DNA from: Oscillospiraceae bacterium
Lineage (GTDB): Bacteria > Bacillota > Clostridia > Oscillospirales > Oscillospiraceae
Direction of reading: 5' to 3'
Length of the DNA: 64,000 nt
NCBI GenBank assembly: GCA_022793685.1
Contig: JAAWDI010000011.1
Span: 121,052-185,051, forward strand
Below the pieces are notes generated by a model, which saw only the letters and a list, made by a program, of their open reading frames with translations, did no database searches and was not told where the DNA came from. How positions within the stretch are numbered: position 1 is the first letter of the stretch; each line of letters opens with the position of its first letter. Positions 1-7,967 of the stretch are shown in pieces. A program made the position numbers and the translations under genes.

Positions 1-66
1 GCCCGCCACGTCCATGGTGTAGACCTTGTGGGCGGGAAATTGCTTTTGCTTGATAATCGTTGACAT
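1..66 (-). CDS. pnp: Polyribonucleotide nucleotidyltransferase, N-terminal fragment
   Basis: Only the first 22 codons are inside the window; the gene runs off the left edge. The reading starts MSTIIKQKQF and continues AHKVYTMDVAG, which fits the start of clostridial PNPase, the phosphorolytic 3'-5' exoribonuclease of the RNA degradosome. An AGGAGG ribosome site lies just upstream (about 71-78). The gene follows rpsO on the same strand, the classical rpsO-pnp order, and that context carries most of the identification because so little protein is visible. Confidence 0.75.
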   Translation of the reverse strand, partial: MSTIIKQKQFPAHKVYTMDVAG

Positions 67-194
67 AGTGCTCCTCCTTTTTTCCTTTGCCTGTCCGGAG
101 AAGCAGCCCTTTAGCACTTGCATACAGGTCCGTACCTTGGCACAGGCCCATATTCAACTGCTAAAAGCACTGGTTTTCCCCGGACGCTTATGAG
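67..194 (-). promoter_or_regulatory. Structured leader of pnp
   Basis: The stretch between the rpsO terminator and pnp can fold into a long stem-loop. GTCCGG at 93-98 pairs with CCGGAC at 180-185, and inside it 106-116 (GCCCTTTAGCA) pairs with 159-168 (TGCTAAAAGC), with G-U pairs on the RNA strand. PNPase is autoregulated through a leader hairpin in enterobacteria; a similar role here is inference. Confidence 0.5.
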
Positions 195-229
195 AAAAAG
201 GGCGGCGCAAGGCTGCGCCACCCTTTTTT
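195..229 (-). terminator. Intrinsic terminator between rpsO and pnp
   Basis: A 10-bp G+C-rich stem (200-209 with 214-223, loop 210-213) is followed on the minus strand by a T run (195-199). One position is a G-U pair only when transcribed from the minus strand, which supports that direction. It would end or attenuate rpsO transcription before pnp. Confidence 0.75.
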
Positions 230-236
230 CACAGTG

Positions 237-503
237 TTACTTACGGATGCCCAACTTGGCGATAATGGCACGATAGCGCTCGATGTCCTTCTTCGCCAGG
301 TAATCCAGCATCTTGCGGCGCTTACCAATCATCTTGTACAGGCCGCGGCGGCTGTGGTTGTCGTGGATATGCACCTTCAGGTGCTCGGTCAGCTCGTTGA
401 TGCGGGCGGTCAGGATTGCAATCTGCACCTCGGGGGAACCGGTGTCGGTGCCGTGGGTGCGGTTGGCCTCGATAACGGCCGTCTTGTCGTCCTTACGAAT
501 CAT
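237..503 (-). CDS. rpsO: 30S ribosomal protein S15
   Basis: Small-subunit primary 16S rRNA-binding protein, 88 aa, the usual S15 length. The protein begins [14 protein letters not shown] and contains the family core with [11 protein letters not shown] and the end [12 protein letters not shown]. The start at 503 was chosen over a 10-codon upstream extension because the protein then begins where other S15 proteins do and an AGGTGG ribosome site sits about 8 nt upstream. It is transcribed towards pnp, with a terminator and a structured leader between them. S15 represses its own mRNA in several bacteria; the roughly 120-nt leader here, with a GCCTGCG/CGCAGGC palindrome at 558-572, could serve that, which is inference. 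Confidence 0.97.
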   Translation of the reverse strand: MIRKDDKTAVIEANRTHGTDTGSPEVQIAILTARINELTEHLKVHIHDNHSRRGLYKMIGKRRKMLDYLAKKDIERYRAIIAKLGIRK

Positions 504-625
504 GGTTGTTTCCACCTTTCTGTTTGTCCCCAATGGCTGCGTAACGGGTGGGTGGCCGCCTGCGGCGCAGGCTCTGTTCTCCCGAAACGAGGCGCATGGG
601 CATTAGCATATTCATATGCGGGGGT

Positions 626-654
626 ACTATATCACAATTTTTTCCCACTGTAAA
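626..654 (-). promoter_or_regulatory. Promoter of rpsO
   Basis: On the minus strand TTTACA (649-654) and TATAGT (626-631) are separated by 17 bp, a good sigma-A type promoter about 120 nt upstream of the rpsO start. Confidence 0.65.
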
Positions 655-688
655 GAAAAAAATAGCGCTTACCTTAAAATATGTATCA

Positions 689-1267
689 TCACAACAGGAC
701 AACACCATATGTTGTGCCGGTCAGCTTGGCGGCGTTGGCCTCGTCATAGTCAATGTGCATGGCGTCGGCATAGGTGGGATTGACCCGCGCCACCACCTGG
801 TCAAAAATCAGCGCCCGCTCCTCGCCCACGCGCACCTTTAGAATGTCCTTGTCCTTGATGCCGTGGCGCTCCGCCGTTTCCGGCGTCAGGTGGATGTGCC
901 GCTTGGCCACGATGAGGCCGCAGTTCAGCGCCACCTCGCCCTTCGGGCCGACCAGCACGCAGCCGTCGGTGCCGTCCAGCGCGCCCGACTCCCGAATTTG
1001 GGGGACAAGCCCCAGCGCCCTGGCATCGGTCAGGCTGACCTCCACCTGGCTCTCCTTCCGGCAGGGGCCGAGCACCGTCATGGAAAGCTCGCCCTTCGGG
1101 CCTTTCACCGTCACCTTTTGATGGCTGGCAAACTGCCCCGGCTGGGACAGCTCTTTTTTTACGTCATGGTCAAGGTCATAGTCCGACCCAAACAGAACGG
1201 CGGCGTCCGCCGCGCTCAGATGCGCGTGCCGTCCGGAGCTTTCTATCATAATTTTTAAGGGTTCCAT
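689..1267 (-). CDS. pduL: Phosphate propanoyltransferase (PduL family)
   Basis: A 192-aa enzyme that moves acyl groups between CoA and phosphate (acyl-CoA + Pi to acyl phosphate + CoA). The two PduL beta-barrel halves are visible, each with its metal-binding histidine motif: SGRHAHLS near residue 11 and AKRHIHLTP near residue 120. Length matches the family (about 190-215 aa). No long N-terminal encapsulation peptide and no microcompartment shell genes are nearby, so this is probably the cytosolic, housekeeping type used in acetate/propionate formation in place of Pta; that role is inference. An AAGGTGG ribosome site precedes the start. It is monocistronic, divergent from the XRE gene at 1434. 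Confidence 0.9.
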   Translation of the reverse strand: MEPLKIMIESSGRHAHLSAADAAVLFGSDYDLDHDVKKELSQPGQFASHQKVTVKGPKGELSMTVLGPCRKESQVEVSLTDARALGLVPQIRESGALDGTDGCVLVGPKGEVALNCGLIVAKRHIHLTPETAERHGIKDKDILKVRVGEERALIFDQVVARVNPTYADAMHIDYDEANAAKLTGTTYGVVLL

Positions 1268-1365
1268 ACCGGTTTCCCCACCTTTCTTATTTCTCTATTG
1301 TATTTTAGTTTACCATATATTGCCCCGGCGGAAAAGAGATTTCCCCGAAATTTCCCTTGGAACAC

Positions 1366-1394
1366 TTTACAATTCGTATTCATTTGTCTATACT
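1366..1394 (+). promoter_or_regulatory. Promoter of the XRE-MBOAT-SGNH operon
   Basis: TTTACA (1366-1371) and TATACT (1389-1394) with a 17-bp spacer, about 40 nt before the regulator start. Confidence 0.65.
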
Positions 1395-1433
1395 ATACGC
1401 TGTGTAAAATAACAGAGAGAGGGGATATACCCC

Positions 1434-2126
1434 ATGGAGAGCACATTTTCCCGCAATTTAGCCTGCCTGCGGCAGGACAAAGGCCTCAGCCAGCGGAAGG
1501 CCGCCGCCGGACTGGGCATTTCCCAGGCCCTGCTCAGTCACTATGAAAACGGCGTGCGCGAACCGGGCCTCAACTTTGTCATTCGGGCTTGCGATTTTTA
1601 CGGCGTGTCCGCCGACTTCCTGCTGGGCCGCACCATGGACAGGGATGGCGCCACCATTGCTCCCGACGAGCTTTACGATTACAGCGAGGAGAAGGACAAT
1701 GTCCTGCGCGGTTCTGCCGCCGCCGCCCTTTACAAAAAGCTGCTGGTAAACTCTTTGGGCGTGGTGTTCGACCTACTGGGCAAAACCGGCTGCCGCAGCG
1801 CGGTCAAACCGGCCTTCGACCATATCGGAACGGCGGTGTACACGGTCTTTCGCCACCTGTACCGCAGCGACAAAAGCCTCAGCGAGGACTTCTTCTCCGT
1901 GCCCGACCGGACGTTCTGCGCCGGTGTGTGCGGCGCAGACATGACCTATTCCGAGCTTCGGCTGCGGGAAGCCCTTGGGGAGCACGTCCACGACAAAGGC
2001 CACCTGCCGCCTATGGACAACGAATCCTTGGAGCAGGGCTATCCGGTGCTGTACCGCTCCCTGCTGCAAACCCTGCACGACACCAACACCCGCATCCAGC
2101 GGGAGGTGGACGCTGCGGAGGGCTGA
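1434..2126 (+). CDS. XRE-family transcriptional regulator
   Basis: A 230-aa protein with an N-terminal Cro/CI-type helix-turn-helix (about residues 5-65: NLACLRQDKGLSQRKAAAGL, then ISQALLSHYENG, ending in the common FLLGR motif). The remaining ~160 residues are soluble and match nothing I recognise; they may sense a signal or dimerise. The ATG at 1434 follows GAGAGGGG. It is the first gene of an apparent three-gene operon: the stop at 2126 is four bases before the MBOAT start, so it probably controls the O-acylation pair behind it and perhaps itself. Ligand unknown. Confidence 0.85.
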   Translation: MESTFSRNLACLRQDKGLSQRKAAAGLGISQALLSHYENGVREPGLNFVIRACDFYGVSADFLLGRTMDRDGATIAPDELYDYSEEKDNVLRGSAAAALYKKLLVNSLGVVFDLLGKTGCRSAVKPAFDHIGTAVYTVFRHLYRSDKSLSEDFFSVPDRTFCAGVCGADMTYSELRLREALGEHVHDKGHLPPMDNESLEQGYPVLYRSLLQTLHDTNTRIQREVDAAEG

Positions 2127-2130
2127 GTAG

Positions 2131-3588
2131 ATGGTCTTTCAGTCCTATGTCTTTCTGCTGCTGTTCCTGATTGCGCTTCTGGGCTATTACCTGCTGGGGC
2201 GGCTGGGTGCGGCGCGGGGGCAGCGCCTGTGGCTGCTGGCGGTCTGTCTGGTTTTTTACGGCTGGGGCGCGCCAAAGGGGCTTGTGCTCCTGCTGCTGGA
2301 GTGCGCTTTCAGCTATCTGCTGGGGCGTGCCATTCTGCGCCTGCCCCAACGGCGCAAGCTCCTGCTGGCGGTGGGCGCGGCCGGATTGCTGGCTGTGCTC
2401 CTGCGCTTCAAATACGCCAGCTTCTTCCTGAGCAACCTCAACGCCCTCACCGGCCAGACCCACACGCTGACGGCGCTGGCGCTTCCGCTGGGATTGAGCT
2501 TTCTCACCTTTCAGCAGCTTCTGTACCTGCGGGACTGCGCGGCGGGGAACGCGCCCCGTCTTTCCCCGCTGGACTATGCGCTGTTCCTCTGCCTGTTCTG
2601 CACCGTATCCTCCGGCCCCATCACGCGGGCGGGGGAGATGACGCCCCAGCTTCACCCTATTCAGGCCCGCCGCTTTGACTGGGGAAATCTTTCTGCCGGA
2701 CTGTATTGTTTTTCTCTGGGGCTGTTCAAAAAGGTGCTGATTGCGGATACCTTTGCCGGGGCGGTCACTTACGGCTGGGACAACCTGGCCACCCTCACCA
2801 CCCCCACCGCCGCGTTCGCCATGCTGGCCTATACCTTCCAGCTTTACTTTGATTTTTCCGGCTATTGCGACATGGCCGCAGGGCTGGCGAAGATGCTGGG
2901 GCTTTCCCTGCCCGTCAACTTCGATTCTCCCTACCGTGCCGTTTCGGTGGGCGATTTCTGGAAGCGGTGGCATATCACCCTTTCCCGATTCTTCCGCCTT
3001 TGTATCTACATTCCCCTGGGCGGCAACCGCAAGGGAACGCCCCGCACCTGCCTGAATATCTTCCTTATCTATCTGATTTCCGGTCTTTGGCACGGCGCAG
3101 GGTGGACGTTCCTCCTGTGGGGCGCGCTTCACGGCGCGGCCATGGTGCTGGACAGGCTTTTTCGGGGAAAGGTACGCCTCCCCAAATTCTTCGGCTGGCT
3201 GTTTACCTTCATCTTTGTCAACATCACATGGGTCTATTTCCGTGCGCCCTCTCTGGCGGCGGGGAACCAGATGCTCAGCCGGCTGTTTTCCCTGTCCTTT
3301 GCGCTACCTGATGCGGGCTTTACCGGCTCTCTGCTGCTGCCGGAGTTCACCACACTTTTGAACCTTCTTGCCGCCAGCCTGCCCCGGCTTGCCCACCAGC
3401 TCACCCGCGGCCTGCCCCTGCTGCTGTTCCCGCTGGCGCTGGCGCTTACGCTGCTGGTGCAAAATCCGGTGCGGCAAATGCAGGAATTCAAGCCAACGGC
3501 AAAAAAGGCGCTGGTTTCGGTGGCCGCCCTGTGCTGGTCGGTGGTCTCGCTGGCCAACGTCGGCACCTTCCTGTACGTCAATTTTTAG
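2131..3588 (+). CDS. MBOAT-family membrane O-acyltransferase
   Basis: A 485-aa polytopic membrane protein of the AlgI/DltB type that moves an acyl group from the cytoplasm onto an extracellular polymer. Hydrophobic segments run throughout. The family signatures are present: FWKRWHITLSRF at 276-287 and the putative active-site histidine H321 in GLWHGAGWTF. Start at 2131 follows GGAGGG within the end of the previous gene. The next gene (3607) encodes an extracytoplasmic SGNH-like protein, the usual partner, so the pair probably O-acetylates a cell-wall glycan, teichoic acid or exopolysaccharide. No dltA/dltC-like genes are nearby, which argues against D-alanylation. The substrate cannot be told from the sequence. 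Confidence 0.9.
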   Translation: MVFQSYVFLLLFLIALLGYYLLGRLGAARGQRLWLLAVCLVFYGWGAPKGLVLLLLECAFSYLLGRAILRLPQRRKLLLAVGAAGLLAVLLRFKYASFFLSNLNALTGQTHTLTALALPLGLSFLTFQQLLYLRDCAAGNAPRLSPLDYALFLCLFCTVSSGPITRAGEMTPQLHPIQARRFDWGNLSAGLYCFSLGLFKKVLIADTFAGAVTYGWDNLATLTTPTAAFAMLAYTFQLYFDFSGYCDMAAGLAKMLGLSLPVNFDSPYRAVSVGDFWKRWHITLSRFFRLCIYIPLGGNRKGTPRTCLNIFLIYLISGLWHGAGWTFLLWGALHGAAMVLDRLFRGKVRLPKFFGWLFTFIFVNITWVYFRAPSLAAGNQMLSRLFSLSFALPDAGFTGSLLLPEFTTLLNLLAASLPRLAHQLTRGLPLLLFPLALALTLLVQNPVRQMQEFKPTAKKALVSVAALCWSVVSLANVGTFLYVNF

Positions 3589-3606
3589 GGAAGGAGGAGA
3601 AGCGTT

Positions 3607-4647
3607 TTGAGCGAAAAAACCTTTGGCCGTCTTGTCATCGGCGGCGTTCTTGTCATACTGGCGGCCCTTGCCGCCATGGTGGCCGTGGTCGACCCCTTCT
3701 TTCAGTTCCACGCCCCCGGCAGCGCTGAGACCTATGAAAACGAACGCTATGAAAACGCCGGCATGATTCAAAATCTGGACTATGACACCATTGTTATGGG
3801 CACCTCGCTGGCCTGCAACTATCGGGCCTCCTGGTTCGATGAGTTGACCGGCGGCAAAACCATCAAAATCGGCTTTCGGGGCGGCAATCCGGTGGAATTT
3901 GACCAGGCTCTCCGGCTTGCCTTTGATACCCATCCCGACATTAAGCAGGTCTTTTTCGGCATGGACCTCAACATTCTCCTCTTCTACGGCGGCGCTGCGT
4001 CGTCATCGCTTCCGGACTATCTCTATAACAGCACGCCGCTGGACGATGCGGCCTATTTTCTGAACAAGGACGTTTACCTCCGCTGTGCCAAGACACTCCT
4101 GCGGCGCAGCCGGGGCGGCGGCGTGCCGTTGGACGACGCTTACATTTGGGACGGCGCTTACACCTTTTCCCGGGAAACCGCCCTCTCCAACTATGAGCGT
4201 CCCGACCCGGCCGACCCGCTGGCAGAGGACTATTTCTTTTATGGGGTAGACCACAATCTGGTCCTTTTTGAAGGCTGGCTCACAGAACACCCGAACACCC
4301 AGTTCACCTTTTTCCTGTCTCCTTACTCCGTTCTTTACTGGGATTATGTCCGCCGGACGGGCGCGGCTGACGCCCGGCTTGCGGCGCTGGAACGGGCGGT
4401 GGACGCGCTGGTGGACTATGAGAACCTGCGCATCTGCTGCTTCCTTGGTGAAGAGGACATTATCACCAACCTGGACAACTACACCGATTACATTCACATC
4501 TCCGGCGCGACAACCCGCCGTCTGGCGGAGGAGATGACGGCAGGGAAGTGCGCCGTTACCCGTGAGAATATGGACGAATTTTTCTCCTCTTTGCGCCTGT
4601 TTCTGAATGAATACGACTATGACGCCATCTTTAATCCGGCGGCGTAG
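3607..4647 (+). CDS. Membrane-anchored SGNH-hydrolase-like protein (DltD/AlgX type)
   Basis: A 346-aa protein with one N-terminal membrane segment (about residues 9-29) and an extracytoplasmic domain. It shows the SGNH arrangement: nucleophile-type motif [10 protein letters not shown] with S67, a GNPVEF block near 93-98, and a C-terminal DxxH pair (D294, H297 in DYIH). Translation starts at TTG 3607, supported by GGAGGAG just upstream; no ATG lies near the conserved start. It lies 18 bp behind the MBOAT gene and probably finishes O-acyl transfer outside the membrane. The GTS instead of GDS motif is common in DltD-like proteins. Assignment to DltD, AlgX or a more distant group is unresolved. 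Confidence 0.75.
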   Translation: MSEKTFGRLVIGGVLVILAALAAMVAVVDPFFQFHAPGSAETYENERYENAGMIQNLDYDTIVMGTSLACNYRASWFDELTGGKTIKIGFRGGNPVEFDQALRLAFDTHPDIKQVFFGMDLNILLFYGGAASSSLPDYLYNSTPLDDAAYFLNKDVYLRCAKTLLRRSRGGGVPLDDAYIWDGAYTFSRETALSNYERPDPADPLAEDYFFYGVDHNLVLFEGWLTEHPNTQFTFFLSPYSVLYWDYVRRTGAADARLAALERAVDALVDYENLRICCFLGEEDIITNLDNYTDYIHISGATTRRLAEEMTAGKCAVTRENMDEFFSSLRLFLNEYDYDAIFNPAA

Positions 4648-4668
4648 CTTTTCCTATGGAGGTATTCT

Positions 4669-6477
4669 ATGACTGACCAATCTAAAATCCGCAATTTCTC
4701 CATCATCGCCCACATCGACCACGGCAAGTCCACCCTGTCCGACCGGCTTATCGAGCGGTGCGGGGCGGTAGAGCAGCGGGAAATGGAAAGCCAGCTTCTC
4801 GACAACATGGAGCTGGAGCGGGAGCGCGGCATCACCATCAAGGCCCGCGCCGTCCGCCTGCAATACAAGGCGCAGGACGGGGAGACCTATGAGCTGAACC
4901 TCATCGACACCCCCGGCCATGTGGACTTTAACTATGAGGTCTCCCGCTCGCTGGCGGCCTGCGAAGGCGCGGTGCTGATTGTGGACGCCGCCCAGGGCAT
5001 TGAGGCTCAAACTCTGGCCAACACCTATCTGGCCATGGAACACGACCTGGAAATCCTGCCGGTGGTCAACAAGATAGACCTGCCCGCCGCCGACCCCAAA
5101 CGGGTGAAGGGAGAAATCGAGGACATCATCGGCCTGCCCGCCGAGGACGCCCCCGAAATCTCCGCCAAGCTGGGCGTTGGCACCGACGACGTGCTGGAGG
5201 ACATCGTGAAAAACGTCCCAGCCCCCACCGGCGACCCCAACGCCCCCTTGCGGGCGCTCATCTTTGACAGTCAATACGACCCTTACCGGGGCGTCATCGT
5301 CTATTTCCGCGTCATGGAGGGCACCGTCAAAACCGGTATGACCGTCAAGATGATGGCCTCCGGCGCGGAATATCAGGTCATCGAGTGCGGCCACCTGCTG
5401 CCCATCGGTATGGAGCCATGCGGCTCCCTGTCCGCAGGAGAGGTGGGCTACCTCACCGCCTCCATCAAGGTTGTGCAAGACACCCGCGTGGGCGACACCG
5501 TCACCGAGGCAGAGCGCCCCGCCGCCGAGCCGTTGCCCGGCTACCGCCCTGCCCAGCCCATGGTCTACTGCGGCGTATATACTGAGGACGGCAGCAAATA
5601 CCCCGACCTGCGGGACGCGCTGGAAAAGCTCCAACTCAACGACGCCGCCCTCTCCTTTGAACCGGAGTCGTCCGCCGCCTTGGGCTTCGGGTTCCGGTGC
5701 GGCTTTTTGGGGATGCTCCATATGGAAATCATTCAGGAGCGGCTGGAGCGGGAATTCGACCTTGACCTCATCACCACCCTGCCGTCGGTCATCTATGAAA
5801 TCACCAAGACCAGCGGCGAGGTCGTCCCCGTGGACAATCCCCACAACTATCCCGACCCCGGCGTGATTTTGGAGGCCAAGGAGCCTTACGCCAAGGTGTC
5901 CATCATCGCTCCGCCTGATTATGTGGGCAATATCATGCCCATGTGTCAGGAGCGCCGGGGTGAATTCAAGGATATGCAGTATCTGGACACCAATCTGGTG
6001 GAGCTGCACTACCTGATGCCCTTGGGCGAAATTATCTATGACTTTTTCGATGCGCTGAAGGCCCGCACCAAGGGCTATGCCTCGCTGGACTATGAGCTGG
6101 AGAGCTATCACGCCAGCGAGCTTGTGAAGGTAGACCTGCTCCTCAACGGCGACCAGGTGGACGCCCTCTCCTTCATCGCCCACAAGGACAAGGCCTATGC
6201 CCGCGCCCGCCGCATCTGCGAAAAGCTGAAGGAGAACATCCCCCGCCAGCTTTTCGAGGTGCCCGTACAGGCGGCCATCGGCGGCAAGGTCATTGCCCGT
6301 GAGACCGTAAAGGCCATGCGGAAAGACGTGCTGGCCAAGTGCTACGGCGGCGACATTACCCGCAAAAAGAAGCTGCTGGAAAAGCAGAAGGAGGGCAAAA
6401 AGAAGATGCGCTCCCTCGGCACGGTGCAAATTCCCACTGAGGCCTTTATGGCGGTGCTCAAGCTGGACGAGGAGTAA
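4669..6477 (+). CDS. lepA: Elongation factor 4 (LepA)
   Basis: A 602-aa translational GTPase that back-translocates or remodels stalled ribosomes. The G1 motif AHIDHGKST is near residues 14-22, DTPGHVD near 80, and NKID near 134. The LepA-specific C-terminal domain ends [23 protein letters not shown], typical for the family, and the length is standard. GGAGG lies before ATG 4669. A 44-codon membrane protein starts six bases after the stop (6484). The long open frame on the opposite strand is a G+C-bias shadow. Confidence 0.97.
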   Translation: MTDQSKIRNFSIIAHIDHGKSTLSDRLIERCGAVEQREMESQLLDNMELERERGITIKARAVRLQYKAQDGETYELNLIDTPGHVDFNYEVSRSLAACEGAVLIVDAAQGIEAQTLANTYLAMEHDLEILPVVNKIDLPAADPKRVKGEIEDIIGLPAEDAPEISAKLGVGTDDVLEDIVKNVPAPTGDPNAPLRALIFDSQYDPYRGVIVYFRVMEGTVKTGMTVKMMASGAEYQVIECGHLLPIGMEPCGSLSAGEVGYLTASIKVVQDTRVGDTVTEAERPAAEPLPGYRPAQPMVYCGVYTEDGSKYPDLRDALEKLQLNDAALSFEPESSAALGFGFRCGFLGMLHMEIIQERLEREFDLDLITTLPSVIYEITKTSGEVVPVDNPHNYPDPGVILEAKEPYAKVSIIAPPDYVGNIMPMCQERRGEFKDMQYLDTNLVELHYLMPLGEIIYDFFDALKARTKGYASLDYELESYHASELVKVDLLLNGDQVDALSFIAHKDKAYARARRICEKLKENIPRQLFEVPVQAAIGGKVIARETVKAMRKDVLAKCYGGDITRKKKLLEKQKEGKKKMRSLGTVQIPTEAFMAVLKLDEE

Positions 6478-6483
6478 TGCCTT

Positions 6484-6618
6484 ATGAAACGAAAGCAGCG
6501 TACCTCTCCATTTGTTTTCATTTTACTTCTGCTGGTGGTCGTTCTGCTCCTCTGGCTTTCTTCCTTGAACACAGAGGCTCTGCGCGGCCTTCTTTCCTGT
6601 CTGAACCCGCTTCATTGA
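6484..6618 (+). CDS. Small single-pass membrane protein (44 aa)
   Basis: A short open frame, MKRKQRTSPF followed by a strongly hydrophobic stretch (about residues 9-28) and a short polar tail ending CLNPLH. Its ribosome site GAGGAG is formed by the last codons of lepA, and it begins six bases after the lepA stop and ends eight bases before a strong terminator, so it sits exactly where a real last gene of the operon would. Positive residues before the membrane segment predict a cytoplasmic N-terminus. No function is recognised. Confidence 0.6.
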   Translation: MKRKQRTSPFVFILLLLVVVLLLWLSSLNTEALRGLLSCLNPLH

Positions 6619-6625
6619 GGCTCAT

Positions 6626-6664
6626 AAACAAGCGGCAGGTGGCGTTACCACCTGCCGCTTGTTT
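6626..6664 (+). terminator. Terminator of the lepA operon
   Basis: A perfect 17-bp inverted repeat with a 5-base loop (6626-6642 with 6648-6664). The arms begin with AAAC and end with GTTT, so it could act in both directions. Confidence 0.8.
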
Positions 6665-6772
6665 ACGTTGCCCTTGCCCCACCGGACAAAAGGCGGTGCG
6701 GGCATTCCTGCTTTTTCCTTTTATAGTAAGACGCCACGCTTGGCAAAGACGCGCGCACACGGTGTAAGTTTT

Positions 6773-7384
6773 TTATTTACCGGCGGCGCTTTTCCCGTTC
6801 CGCTCCGTCCAGCGGATAAAAGTCTTGTGGGACACCCCTAACTGCTCCGCCGCCCGCCGTGCGGACAGCTCTCCTCTGGCCCAGCGGCCCCGCACCCGGT
6901 CGAAGTCCTTGGGCGGCTCCTTGCGGGGCGCGCCGAACCGCACGCCGCGGGCCTTGGCCGCTGCGATGCCCTCCGCCTGGCGCTGGCGGATATTTTCCCG
7001 TTCCGTCTCCGCCACATAGCTTAAAAGCTGGAGCACGATGTCGGCAATCAGCACGCCGGTCAGGTCTTTTTCCCGCCGGGTGTCCAGCAGGGGCATGTCC
7101 AACACCACCACGCCCACGTCCATGGTCTTGGTCAGCAGCCGCCACTGGTGCAGAATCTCTTCGTAGTTGCGGCCCAAGCGGTCAATGCTTTTGATAACCA
7201 GTGTGTCGCCGGGACGAAGGCGCTGGAGCAGCTCCTGATAGCCCGGCCGCTCAAAGTCCTTGCCTGATTGCTTGTCCACCACCAGTTCCCTGTCCTTCAA
7301 GCCGAATTCGTGCATGGCCACGCGCTGGCGGTCCTCGTTCTGGTCCTTGCTGGAGACGCGGATATACCCATATTTCTTTGACAT
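6773..7384 (-). CDS. Serine recombinase (resolvase/invertase family)
   Basis: A 203-aa small serine recombinase. The catalytic N-terminal domain starts YGYIRVSSKDQNEDRQ, with the nucleophile serine near residue 10 and the arginine-containing SIDRLGRNYEEI near residues 66-77. The C-terminal helix-turn-helix is GELSARRAAEQLGVSHKTFIRWTERN. Length matches Tn3-type resolvases and DNA invertases (about 185-210). Start ATG 7384 has AGGAGGT upstream. No transposase or invertible cassette is beside it, so it may be a domesticated resolvase or a mobile-element remnant. An imperfect palindrome about 100 bp upstream (7483-7500) is a candidate crossover site. Confidence 0.9.
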   Translation of the reverse strand: MSKKYGYIRVSSKDQNEDRQRVAMHEFGLKDRELVVDKQSGKDFERPGYQELLQRLRPGDTLVIKSIDRLGRNYEEILHQWRLLTKTMDVGVVVLDMPLLDTRREKDLTGVLIADIVLQLLSYVAETERENIRQRQAEGIAAAKARGVRFGAPRKEPPKDFDRVRGRWARGELSARRAAEQLGVSHKTFIRWTERNGKSAAGK

Positions 7385-7528
7385 TTACAGTACCTCCTTT
7401 TTGTGTATCCCCAACAGTTTAGAACAAGGTTCGACACAATTCGAGCGCAAATGTGCGGAAAAACAGGCTGAAAAAGACATATTTCGCATCAAAATACGAA
7501 GTTGAGACAAAAAGGAGCGGTTTCCTGC

Positions 7529-7565
7529 AAAAAAGCGGGACACAGGCAAATTGCCCGTGTCCCGC
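7529..7565 (-). terminator. Terminator of the tkt/DUF1622 operon
   Basis: The inverted repeat GCGGGACAC...GTGTCCCGC (7535-7565) is followed on the minus strand by six T (7529-7534). It lies 25 bp behind the DUF1622 gene. Confidence 0.85.
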
Positions 7566-7589
7566 TTCTCTAAATCGGTTCCGGTATTC

Positions 7590-7946
7590 TTACTTTTCTT
7601 CTTTTTCCTCGTATTCCTGTTCGTGCATCTCTTCTTCTTCCGATTCCACCTTCATTTCCCAGTGCATCAGGAAGGTCAGGGCCACACGCAGCGCAATAAT
7701 TCCGCCCACCAGCGCCACGTCCTTCAAATCACGGGCTACAAAGGTGTGCAGAATTTCGCCGCCCAAGGCAAAGCCCAGTCCCATGGACAAGCCCTTGAAC
7801 AGCACCACCTGGGTGTGGGTATCCCTGCGAACGTAATGAAGCAGGCCACGGATACCCGACATAATGATAACAATGACGCCGACCACCTCAAAGCCCTTAA
7901 TGGCCCATTCAATAACGAGGTGCAACAGTTCCGTAATGATTCCCAT
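7590..7946 (-). CDS. DUF1622 family membrane protein
   Basis: A 118-aa protein with about three hydrophobic segments (residues ~12-33, ~48-65, ~75-95) and a very acidic tail (ESEEEEMHEQEYEEKEEK). The pattern FEVVGVIVIIMSGIRGLLHY and the later VRRDTH and FKGLSMGLGFALGGEILHT fit DUF1622 (YhcC-like) membrane proteins, whose function is unknown. It lies 21 bp behind the transketolase pair on the same strand and is probably the last gene of that operon. The acidic tail is cytoplasmic by the positive-inside rule. No enzymatic motif seen. Confidence 0.8.
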   Translation of the reverse strand: MGIITELLHLVIEWAIKGFEVVGVIVIIMSGIRGLLHYVRRDTHTQVVLFKGLSMGLGFALGGEILHTFVARDLKDVALVGGIIALRVALTFLMHWEMKVESEEEEMHEQEYEEKEEK

Positions 7947-7967
7947 ATCTGATTTCTCTCTTTTCCC

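Noticed and set aside
689..1267. Bacterial microcompartment locus around pduL
   Set aside because: No shell protein, aldehyde dehydrogenase or diol dehydratase genes in the neighbourhood.
2131..4647. Lipoteichoic acid D-alanylation (dlt) operon
   Set aside because: The MBOAT and SGNH proteins fit DltB/DltD-like partners, but there is no dltA or dltC, so O-acylation of another polymer is more likely.
4654..6429. 591-codon open frame on the strand opposite lepA
   Set aside because: Mirror frame of a highly conserved G+C-rich gene; the translation is rich in H, Q, V, G and L without motifs and has no ribosome site.
7413..7440. LexA box upstream of the serine recombinase (CGAACCTTGTTCT on the minus strand)
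   Set aside because: The spacing between half-sites is three bases instead of four, and it is not placed on a recognisable promoter.
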